Positions 34,915-44,771 of a stretch of DNA of 64,000 bases are shown here, piece after piece; positions within the stretch are counted from its first letter, which is position 1; every line of letters begins with the position of its first letter. The position numbers were made by a program, and so were the translations under genes. The notes beneath the pieces are model-generated. The model saw only the letters and a program-made list of their open reading frames with translations. It did not search any database and was not told the origin of the DNA. Origin of the DNA: Morella rubra (taxonomy: Eukaryota; Streptophyta; Magnoliopsida; Fagales; Myricaceae); contig CM025852.1 of the NCBI GenBank assembly GCA_003952965.2, forward strand, positions 8,502,175-8,566,174, written 5' to 3'.

Positions 34915-35544
34915 CTCAACTATATTAAATATATGTATTGTAGTTTTTGTCATTGATTGTTTTGCATGGGTTATATATGTCATTTTTGCCAATTAACATA
35001 AGTTATATATGAATCTAAATATTTTCTAAAATAAAATTCACAAATGTCAAGTGTTTATGATATGTTGTGTATAATGTACTATGACACCATATGTCGAGGC
35101 TTGATTTGAGTTTTGTTTGTAGTATCTGTGTTTTCTAAGTTTATATTTTCTTGGTTGGGTCGAGTTTGACTCGGCTCGAATAAGCTCGAACTCGAATCAT
35201 GTATATATTTTTAATCAAGCTCGAGCTCGTTCGAACATGAAAAATTTTAAATGAGCCGAGTTCAAACACCCTTGCAGAAGCTAGATTCAATTCAGCTCGA
35301 GCTCGAGCTCGAACTCGCATATATGTCTAACGAACCGAGTTTGAACAGCCAATACTCGGCTCGAATACAACCCTAAATTCAAGCCATAACAAGGAGCTGC
35401 AAGCCATTAAAAAATGATTTATTTTGACAAATGATATTGTATCCCACGACGTAAATTGGATATTACAAGCTAGTTAGTATATATTACAAGTTTTTGTTCT
35501 TTATGATGCTTTTTTCCTAAAGTTTTAAGCTAGGAAAATTTTAT

Positions 35545-35791
35545 TTTGTGCCACTAAATTATGGGATCATGCCATTTTGCAATTCAAACTATCAATTTCT
35601 TTATATTGGGCTCCCAAACTCTCAAAATTCATTAATGCACCACCTCTAATCAGGAAGTTCGTCCATCAAGATTGTGCAACGTGACTAATTTTTTTTTTCT
35701 CATTTCTCCATTAGACTAAAAGGTAGAAATTGATGAATTTTGATAATTCTAAAGAAAAATACGATGAAATTTATAGTTTGAACACAAAAGA
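35545..35791. mobile_element. Small MITE-like element, unit B
   Basis: Duplicate of 31286-31530 in the second tandem unit. Confidence 0.4.
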
Positions 35792-36307
35792 CATTGACAA
35801 TATAATATGCGGAGAAAAGCGAACTATTTTATATTATAAAGTTGCATTTTTTATTGGCCATGTGATTTAGACCACTTCATGTCTTTTTATTTTCTTTCCA
35901 AAACATTTTTATAGCTTTAATTAGTTTTAAATGTTATGAAAGAGAGATGAAAGCAAAAACAAGGTTAAGAGAATATAAAAAAAGGTTCATTAATTGTAAA
36001 GTAGCTTTCCATTAAAAAAAATTGTAATCTTGTTTCAAAAATCGTCCAACTCTAGATTTAAATGACCCGTCACTGAAATTTAACTTTCTCTCTCCGTTGA
36101 AGGCTTCTCTAAATGAATTGAATACTTTTCTCTTTTAAAACAAATTAATCCAAAAAACTTACTATTTAATGTACTTTATCTCTTAAAAAATAATTTAACT
36201 CTTTGAAAAAATATATTTTTTGAAAACTAATTTAATTTTTTTAAAATATTTTATTATTATTTTATTACAAATATATTATTCAATTATTACATACGTTATT
36301 TTTAATT

Positions 36308-38629
36308 GGGAAATTCGATATTTTTTCACTAGGTTTTACCGTTTTTTATTAATTAGTCACTAGTATTCAACTTTTTAGTTTTTAATAACTGATTTGGTCC
36401 TTCCGTCACATAACTGTTACTTTCAATAACATGAGCTTGCAACATGTCAGCAGCTTTCGCCATCTCACCTTCGTTTTCCACATCAACATCCAGTATGTAC
36501 TCTTGAAGCCCAAAACAGCGCACAATATTTTCAAATCCTCCCTTAACTAACTGGAGCGCACTGTTTTGGTAACGGGATCAAAATCTCCAAGTCTTTCGAT
36601 CCCACACCCACCCATTCATTTAGCCCCCTTTATTTGCCCCATTTTCACCGTTTTCGTGAATCCTAATTACGAAATTGAAAAGAACAAACATGGCTACACC
36701 AGCAGGCACCACCAGTGTTTTTACAACACCATAGAGAAAGCACACATCAATGTCAAAGAAAAGGTCAGTCATTAGAAGAGAATGCACCTGTTTCAATTGT
36801 TCTTAAAAGAATCAACAAACGTGTATTTTACAAACAAATCCTTTTGAAATGTTTTGGAATTTGATGCTAGTAATAGTTGTGGGAATTCGCTTTCATTTAT
36901 GTTTCATTCTGGGTTACTGTTCTAATAGGGGTTGGCTTCGTAATTGATGTTAAAGATAGAAAACCAAGTCTATGTTTCTGAGTCTTTGGTTAAGTGTCAA
37001 TGGTCGGGTCTTGTAAAATATGATTTATCTTCTCATTAATGTTTATGTCTCCCTGCCTATATTTGTTCATTGGGAAATGTTTGAATATACCACCCATATT
37101 AAACTGTTTTCAAATAGGATCGATTTGTTTAAAATCTCTAGCTTTCTATTATACTCAGCACGGTTTCTTCATTGTCATCCTCACTCAAAATTAGTCAAGC
37201 ATATGAGATGAAGCACTGCAGTTGTGAAAGCACCGTTGAAAATTTCCTAGACGGATATGAATCTGAGGAGGCATTTTTTTGGGTGTGCAAAGTATGATGA
37301 AAAATCAGTAAGTTATATAAAGCTTATGCTTGGTTATTTTCCTTTGTATAAAGTTGAGAAATATATGATTAGTGTATGAACTTTGGGTCTACCTATTTGC
37401 AAAAGACTAGGCACTGCGGTTATTTTTGGTTGTTTGATCTTTGCACTTGCCCTCGTGGGATAGAGGTGGGACCGTTATTGACGAAGAAAATGAAAGACTT
37501 GCAGAAAGAGGTGGAAGCGCTAAAGCGCATTGTAAGAAGATTGAAATGTATGCTGGAAGTGTCATTGGTTGCCGTTACTATTATGGGTGCCTTCTTGTTG
37601 AGGAGCACTATGATGTAGTTATTATGTTATGTAAATGTATTAAGTTAGGATAAGTGTTTTGTACGGTCTTCGATTGTAAGACAACAATATTTCCGTCATG
37701 TTTTGAGTGTACATTGTAAATGGCAGGGTAATAACTATGTTATGAATATGTTATGTAATGACAATGAGATTTGTATTGTATCGTGTTGGAAATTGCTGTA
37801 TGTGTTGTGTTGGAAAACAATGTGACATATGTTGTGTTGTGACACATAGATTGGCACATAAAGTGTCATCACTTGTTTACAATCTCCAAGATTCAAAAAC
37901 ATTTAATAGTTTGGCACATAAAGTGGTATCAAATTCAACACCTGTTTACATTCAATAGATTCAACCGATTTCTGTGCAATTGCTTAAACATTGCCTCATA
38001 AAGTGGCATTACTTGTTTACATAATTTGTGCTCATAAACATTGCCAACCTTTTATAAGTCATCTGTTTACATAACCTGTTTGCATATTACATAACCACAT
38101 AAAATTGCACTACCTTCTTAATAACAAACATTGTACCCATATGGTCAATACATACACAGTCACCACAATTACAAAAAACTACATATCCACAATGCCTTAA
38201 ATATTTCTAGCAATGGGTCGAAGGTCTAACAATCTGAAAGTGTGAATATTAGGGCAGACTTGCATGGGTCAAAGAGTAGGGCACTCAGGTGTCTGATTTG
38301 GGGGTGGTTGGGGTGCGAGAGGAATGATTCTCAACATTCTATAGATTTTTGTTAAATGTTAACAAAACGGTGCGCTTTCTCTAATTGAGAAATGATGTGT
38401 GTCGTTTTGGGCTTCAAGGGTACATATTGGATGCTGACGTGGAAAACAAAGGTGAGATGGCAAAGGTTACTGATGTTTTGCGAGCTCTCCTTAGTCAAAT
38501 AATGATTCTATGATGGATGGACCAATTAATTATAAGGGTCATAACTCAATGGTTGAAAACTGAAAAAATGAATCTTAGTGACTAATTCGTAAAACGTATA
38601 AAAACTAGTGACTAAATATTGAATTTCTC
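36308..38629. mobile_element. MULE carrying a GRF-zinc-finger gene, unit B
   Basis: The left end is GGGAAATTCGATATT and the right end AATATTGAATTTCTC. It is flanked by perfect 9-bp repeats TTTTTAATT (36299-36307 and 38630-38638). Terminal inverted repeats are about 270 bp. Both ends are intact, so this copy defines the element. It differs from unit A mainly by bases present here and missing there. Confidence 0.88.
36690..37618 (+). pseudogene. GRF-type zinc-finger gene, unit B, broken in its first half
   Basis: Same layout as unit A: ATG at 36690, the C-x-C block near 37215, the RRHFFGC block near 37270, and a last exon 37410-37618 that is fully open. That exon reads HCGYFWLFDLCTCPRGIEVG, then KKMKDLQKEVEALKRIVRR (predicted coiled coil), then a C-terminal hydrophobic helix. 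The early stop and the frame change between the two zinc-binding blocks are present here as well. The GRF finger binds nucleic acid in characterised proteins; the role of these small membrane-anchored plant versions is unknown. Confidence 0.7.
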
Positions 38630-39154
38630 TTTTTAATTTATCTCAAACTGATATTAAGAATCTAAATTTACTAATCATATGAGATTAGAAAAATAGTATA
38701 TCAAATATTGAAAAGTATTTTTCGGGAAATATGTTTTGAAGGAGCAACCAAATATTGAAAACTAAATTACTCTAACGAGGGGATAACCAAATCGTGTTTT
38801 AAAAGTTTTCAATTATAGATTAATTTTGATAAGACTTTTATAGAAAAGTGATCGTGTGAAAAAAATATTGAAGTTCGTGTAAAAATTTTGACATTGATGT
38901 TTGGCTGCAAAAGTGAAAATTATTTTTTAAGTTTTCAACACGGTTTGATGATCATTTAATTAGGTGGCATTCTGTGAGCCTTTAGATTAAGTTTTGTACA
39001 CGCTGTCCCTCATCCATCTGAAAATCGGCTCAAACAGTCTCAAGACTGGAGCGCCGAATTTCAGCGAGAAAAAGAAGAGGGAAAGGTGTTTTGTTGTGGG
39101 GAGAGAATAGAGAGAAACAGCTCCTCCGGGAAACCCACACAGAGAACAACAAAG

Positions 39155-42100
39155 ATGGGGAAGGAAGGTGACTTGTGGGATGATTCCGCTCTCATCCAGG
39201 CATTCGACGACGCCATATCCAAGTACAAGGTTTCATCTCTCTTTCTCCACGCTATATTCGAACAATTGTCATGCTGCTGGGTTCAACCTGAATTGCGTTA
39301 TAGCAATGTTATAGTGTTTTGAATCACTTCCTTTGCAAGATAATGCACAGCCAAAAAGGTCAAGATTCTTCAATTGAGGGAGGAAAAGCTGTAGGCAGCA
39401 CTGAGGGAAATGCTTCTGCTAATGTCAATGGAAGTCACCAGGCTAGAAGGTTAGCTTATAATTGTGCCAGACCCTATTTCTGTTCTGATCTATACTCTTT
39501 AAATCTTGGAAAGTTATTGAGAATATTTATATTTATCGTGGGAAAGCAGTGACATAATCAACGCCACTCATACCCACATAGCCTCACCACCATGCCTCAT
39601 TGATGCTGCACACCAAACTACTCACCATAGCCACCGGCCCACCGCACAAAACACGAAAACACTCGCTCCTCACCCAAAAATCCCCAAACCGCCCTCCAAA
39701 CACTAGTCGAGTCTGCAGTCAAAAGCCCATATGACTCAAACATTGCTAACTGTCAATGGGCACGAACAAATCCCCAACTCATGGGCAAAACAGTCCCCAT
39801 CTTTGGAATTTCTTGTTCCTACACGAAATCAATGAATAGGACAAACAGGTTTGATCCCAAATAGTTAATTTCTTGTTCTTTAACTCTGCTTAAAAGCAAC
39901 CTTGTTCCTTAAAGATCTGGTGCCAAAAGTCTAGCACAATGACAACCTTTATGAGGACTCAAAAGAGCAGGGGTGCTAATTGACATAGATTTGGTGACTG
40001 GTAACATCATCGATCCACTGGGTGAGAGGAACTTCTAGTTCATTTTTATGCTGGTTGGCTTATTGATATTAGGCCTGGTCAATTGGACCTTATTGTATAA
40101 GAATGCCTTGCAGCTCTGCATTGAGCATGCCCAGGTCTGGCTCACAAGCTAGGACCCATCCATTAAGAACTTTTTTTCACCGCAAAGCACATGCCTCATG
40201 GATTAAGTTACAATATTAGCAAGAAGACTATCATGTAACTGTTTCTTACGTGCATTAGTTCATTCTTTCAATGGGTTTCTGTTGCAGCAATACTTCCAAA
40301 TTGAGGGGCCAATTGCTTGAATTGAAAGTTTGACAGAAACATTGCACAACAGGAATAATTTGGGTGGTTAGGTGTAATTTACCCTATATATACCAACTAT
40401 TTTGTATTATTTCAAGACATCGTGCCATTCAAAAAACAAGAAAAATCAATATGGTCATGGTGTCTAATCCAATGCTGGATTAGGCCTTGAAATATTGTCT
40501 TTGCAGTATGCTTGGTCAAGTTTTCCCTTTTTCTTAGATAGGTATTCCCAGTAGAGCTTATCACTTTTTTGGAAAAAGGTCAATATACTTCCCAGTTCTT
40601 TGTCTCCGTGCCTTTGTGGAGATATTATACATGCTATAAACCTGGTTATTCCTTAATCACTCAATATAAAGGGTAAAGTTGCCATGGAAGTCTCAAAATT
40701 AACCAATAATAGTTGTTGCCGGAGCATGCAAAAGCAAACATAAGCTTAAATCAGGTAATCACGTAACAGTATTTTAGTTCCTACATAGCCATTGTTGTTC
40801 TTCTACGGCTTATAGTATCTTTCATGTTTTTTGTGTATGTTTATTATGATCTCTTTGGTTTCTAAAATTAGGGATGCAGATGAGAAAAGCAATGTTTCAT
40901 CAAATACAGCACTAGACCTGGGAGAGACTAGTAATCTTTCAACAGCTAAAGAAAATCACTGTGTAGATTCATGTGCACCTGAGCCCTGTACAGATCCATC
41001 GAACAGTCTATACATTCAAGATGTGGAAGGTGCCGATAAAGGATATTCATCTTTTCGTAGTGGTCAGGATTATAATAACTTAGTCAACTTATATTATGAC
41101 CTTGAAGAGAAGAAGCAAAAGATTTTGGAGCAGCTTCATCAATTTGGTGGTTGGAATAACCAATATTCAGGTGAAGGTTCTGGTTCTGGAGTACAGTGGG
41201 GTACTTCTGCTTATGGAGAACATCCTATCGCTGCAAGCCAAGTCTCTCATCCGAATGCACTCTGTTCATGCTGCCCTTATGTTTATCAATGTTGTCTGGC
41301 TCCTTGTACATCATGTCCTGGCTGTTCTTTGGGTGGGACATTTGATGGCAAGACTTGTAATGATAATTCTGTGGTGATGGTTCCTGGAACAGCTGGCCCT
41401 CTCGAAGATAGTAACATTGTCAAAACAGCAATGGAAGCTGCAGAAAAGGCCATGTCTTCATTGAGGACAAAATTTTCTGGTGATTCTAATCTAAATGAAG
41501 GTCAGCATGGTTTTCCAAGAGGTAAAAATAGGCATGAAAACTGCATCTACTGTGTGTTAGTATATAATTTGTTTATCAATGGGGCTGCCATGAAAATAGC
41601 CTAAATGTGGGGTTGGAGGATCCTATTTGGAATTTGACCACTAATTTCTTTTCCCTGCAAATTTACCTGTGGACGTACTCGCTGCTTTAAATTTATTAAT
41701 TAGATGACCCCTTTTAAGTTTTCGGGTGTTTGATTTTCATTGTTGTTTCTTTAGGGTAATGTGATTGATCATCTTCTGTTTTTCAATATCCTTTTCCTTC
41801 ATCTGTTAAATACTGCTTGTGTGAATTGTTGGATCCAGCTTTACTTTACCCTTATTTAAATTCGTTATTGATATATTAACACTGTTATTGTACATCTGTC
41901 GATATCCTTTTCTTAAACAGATCAACACGGGCTGGTCTACAAATTGAGAAAAAATTAGTTTTATTGGCATGTAAAGATTTTACCTCTTCTTCTATTCTTA
42001 AAAGTCCCAGCACCTTATCTCATTATTTGGCGTTATTGTTCTCCCTTCCATTTTTGTGTCAGTGATGAAAGGTGAAATCCTAATTCCAGCTAGTCCTTCT

Positions 42101-42488
42101 ATATGCCATGGTTGCCTTAAGTTTTTTGGATTGTTTGGTTATCTCATGCTATCTGACTATATAGATCTATGCCTAGATGGGTAGGATTCTGATATATTTT
42201 CTTATCTCATCGCACACCCTTTTCATGTAACGCAGAAAGAGAGAGAGAGAAAACTGGAGGGGAAACAGCTCAGAGTACCAGCTCTGAAATCGGTTCTGAA
42301 ACAGATCTTACTGTTGTTTTAAATGCTTGGTATTCTGCAGGTTTCTACACTGGCAAGTAAGTCTTGTCAGCTTCCCCCACTTTGTTCTGATGTTACCCAG
42401 ATTTACGGTCTGCTAATTTTAAATGCTCGATCTGGCATTTGACAGGTATCTTACAGAGCAATCTACTGCAAAGAAACGACATAGCTAG
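39155..42488 (+). CDS. SMN: Survival-motor-neuron (SMN)-like protein
   Basis: Five exons with GT-AG borders and matching phases: 39155-39229, 39340-39449, 40872-41500, 42236-42356, 42446-42488; 978 nt, 325 codons plus stop. The N-terminus (MGKEGDLWDDSALIQAFDDA) is the Gemin2-binding type helix of SMN proteins. The C-terminus carries the YG box (LNAWYSAGFYTGKYL) used for self-association. The middle is Ser-rich with an acidic stretch, a short LEEKKQKILEQL helix and a Cys-rich cluster (CSCCPYVYQCCLAPCTSC). I see no clear Tudor domain. SMN proteins assist Sm-core assembly on spliceosomal snRNAs. The start is chosen because it matches the family N-terminus. Intron 2 is 1.4 kb and without recognised elements. 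Exon 1 and the promoter are duplicated upstream. Confidence 0.88.
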
Positions 42489-42500
42489 CCTATCCGAACA
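42454..42500 (+). repeat. Local duplication at the SMN stop, copy 1
   Basis: Covers the last SMN codons and stop. It is repeated with changes at 42639-42685, offset 185 bp. Confidence 0.75.
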
Positions 42501-42638
42501 ATATCAGGCAGAGGATTCAGACATGAATGTTGGGAAAATTTTTATCAATTGTAAAACAATTGGTTTTGTAATTGATAATTGAAGTATGTTTGATTTTATG
42601 CGCTGTATCAATCCTATGCACAGAAATGACAGTTATCA

Positions 42639-42685
42639 CAGAGCCATATGTGGCAAATAAACGACATAGCTAGACTTTCCGAACT
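42639..42685 (+). repeat. Local duplication at the SMN stop, copy 2 (in the 3' UTR)
   Basis: Shares CAGAGC, AAACGACATAGCTAG and TCCGAAC with copy 1, so it mimics the last SMN exon, but it has no splice acceptor before it. Confidence 0.75.
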
Positions 42686-42739
42686 TTAGGGACAGCGATC
42701 AGTGATATTGAAAGTAGTTTGGTCAACTGTTAAATGTTA

Positions 42740-42930
42740 GGGTGAGGTTTTGATGTCAAAATTTTGGAGTTTAAAAATTTTGGTATATAAGAATTGGTGA
42801 AAATGTGAAGAGAGGTGATTTGAGTGAATTTTTTATGCTGATTGTGATAAAAAGAGATGATTTAATAGAAAAGAGATTATTTTAGTATTATTTTATTAGG
42901 TCATTACTAAATATTTAACAGCCAAACACC
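42740..42930. mobile_element. Possible Harbinger-type MITE
   Basis: Left GGGTGAGGTTTTG after TTA and right CCAAACACC resemble the ends of the better-defined MITE at 48117-48497. No matching TTA on the right, so this is weak. Confidence 0.3.
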
Positions 42931-43142
42931 ACGATTCCAATGTCTGACTCTAGGGGCTATATCGGGTTTATGCGGGGACTGACTTTATTATCCAAGGGAC
43001 CGTTGATTGCTTGAGCTTATGCAATGCAGGATTTTTACGCGGGCATAGACCTTTTAGTCTTTGGCACTTACTCTAGACTTCATTCTTTTTTAATTTCGTA
43101 ACGAGAACGAAATCACAGAGCAAGAAGTTAAAAATGCTATGT

Positions 43143-43281
43143 TTTTCAGATATATATAAATTATGAATGTTCAGATATATATATGTTTTCCAGATATATA
43201 TAAATTATGAATGTTCAGATATATATATGTTTTTCAGATATCTATAAATTATGAATGTTCAGATATATATAAATTATGAAT
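43143..43281. repeat. Short tandem repeat in the SMN-SDR interval
   Basis: Four copies of CAGATATATATAAATTATGA-type words alternating with ATGTTTT-type words, with a compound period near 53 bp. Not a CRISPR: there are no unique spacers and the host is a eukaryote. Confidence 0.8.
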
Positions 43282-43489
43282 GTTTAGTGTTTTCAAAAAC
43301 ATTTTCTGGTTTCAAAGTAAAATTTTCATCCAAACATAATTTTCCTACAAAGTTATTTTCAATCTCCAATAAAGTTTTCCTCCTAATCAAAAACCTTGTT
43401 TTCGTGATACAAAAAAACTCAAATAATTCATTTCACAGAATTTTCTCCCTAAATATACTTTAAGAGAATGATGTCTTTAAGCTTATAGA

Positions 43490-44130
43490 TTTAGGCGGAA
43501 CTTTTTTCTAAGGACTTTTAGACGTACTTGCTCAGTTGCTCTGGGATTCTAATGATTGCAGTTGTACCTTTTTTTTTTTTTTCACTCTGATTTTGTAATG
43601 TAATTTTTTGTACCCAGAAAGTGAAACCAAATGTGTGGCAGATGGAGATCACGGCCCCAGCTGAAAACGCCCAAAAAATTCTAAAGGCTTGGCCTCAAGG
43701 CATTATCCAGGCAATTTGTATAAACATTTTGCAAACTCGACAATGTTTCGATATATTCCATCCCTATACAAAAGGTAGCAAAACCAGGTATGATGCAATA
43801 CCCAAAAATCTCTGTGCTATACCTGTTGAGAGTCCATTTAGGATACTTAATCACACCCCCACTTTTTCTGCAGCTTCCTTGATTTGTTCAATTGTAAAAA
43901 TGCCAAAAAAGTCATCATCTGAGATGGCATTGATAACTGCAAGTGCAACAGTATCGACACTAACCGGCGGGGCCAAAAGCAGATCAGATGCTGGAAGAGA
44001 ACTCAAAGGTTTGGTGAAGTTTTCAGTAGCACGCAGAATTCTCTCAACCGGTTCCCCTATCAAATCCAGGGGAATCTCGAAACCATCCACCCTCCTTTTT
44101 CCATATATGAAGCCTGGTCTTAATACAACA
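43490..44130. repeat. 641-bp tandem duplication, unit 1
   Basis: Direct repeat of 44131-44771 with an exact 641-bp offset over the coding part. It contains the SDR terminal exon (minus strand), 3' UTR sequence and a poly-T run. Differences cluster near the left edge (43520-43560 against 44145-44200). Confidence 0.93.
43851..44130 (-). pseudogene. Duplicate SDR terminal exon without its own acceptor
   Basis: Identical in frame to the exon at 44492-44772 (79 codons from the Met, same stop). At 44130 the sequence jumps to the unit boundary, so the first bases of the exon and the AG acceptor are missing. It is probably carried as 3' UTR of the functional transcript or is not transcribed. Confidence 0.85.
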
Positions 44131-44771
44131 TTTAGGCGGAACTTTTTTCTAAGGACAAGAAGACGTACTTGCTCAGTTGCTAAGGGATTGAAAATGATAG
44201 CAGTTGTATTTTTTTTTTTTTTTCACTCTGATTTTGTAATGTAATTTTTTGTACCCAGAAAGTGAAACCAAATGTGTGGCAGATGGAGATCACGGCCCCA
44301 GCTGAAAACGCCCAAAAAATTCTAAAGGCTTGGCCTCAAGGCATTATCCAGGCAATTTGTATAAACATTTTGCAAACTCGACAATGTTTCGATATATTCC
44401 ATCCCTATACAAAAGGTAGCAAAACCAGGTATGATGCAATACCCAAAAATCTCTGTGCTATACCTGTTGAGAGTCCATTTAGGATACTTAATCACACCCC
44501 CACTTTTTCTGCAGCTTCCTTGATTTGTTCAATTGTAAAAATGCCAAAAAAGTCATCATCTGAGATGGCATTGATAACTGCAAGTGCAACAGTATCGACA
44601 CTAACCGGCGGGGCCAAAAGCAGATCAGATGCTGGAAGAGAACTCAAAGGTTTGGTGAAGTTTTCAGTAGCACGCAGAATTCTCTCAACCGGTTCCCCTA
44701 TCAAATCCAGGGGAATCTCGAAACCATCCACCCTCCTTTTTCCATATATGAAGCCTGGTCTTAATACAACA
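44131..44771. repeat. 641-bp tandem duplication, unit 2
   Basis: Second unit, joined to the rest of the SDR gene through an intact splice acceptor at 44773-44774. Confidence 0.93.

Larger units (their letters stand above)
34922..39225. repeat. Tandem duplication unit B (~4.3 kb)
   Basis: Second unit, with the better-preserved sequence. Its right end runs into the intact SMN gene. It contains only the right-hand part of the GAGCTCG element, so the breakpoint lies within that element on the left and within SMN exon 1 on the right. Confidence 0.93.

Noticed and set aside
43143..43281. Regularly spaced repeats resembling a CRISPR array
   Set aside because: The sequence is eukaryotic, the units are contiguous AT-rich tandem repeats, and there are no unique spacers or cas genes.
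43621..44244. 207-codon plus-strand frame, duplicated at 44262-44795
   Set aside because: It is the antisense of the SDR terminal exon and 3' UTR. The minus strand carries the conserved protein with correct splice sites.
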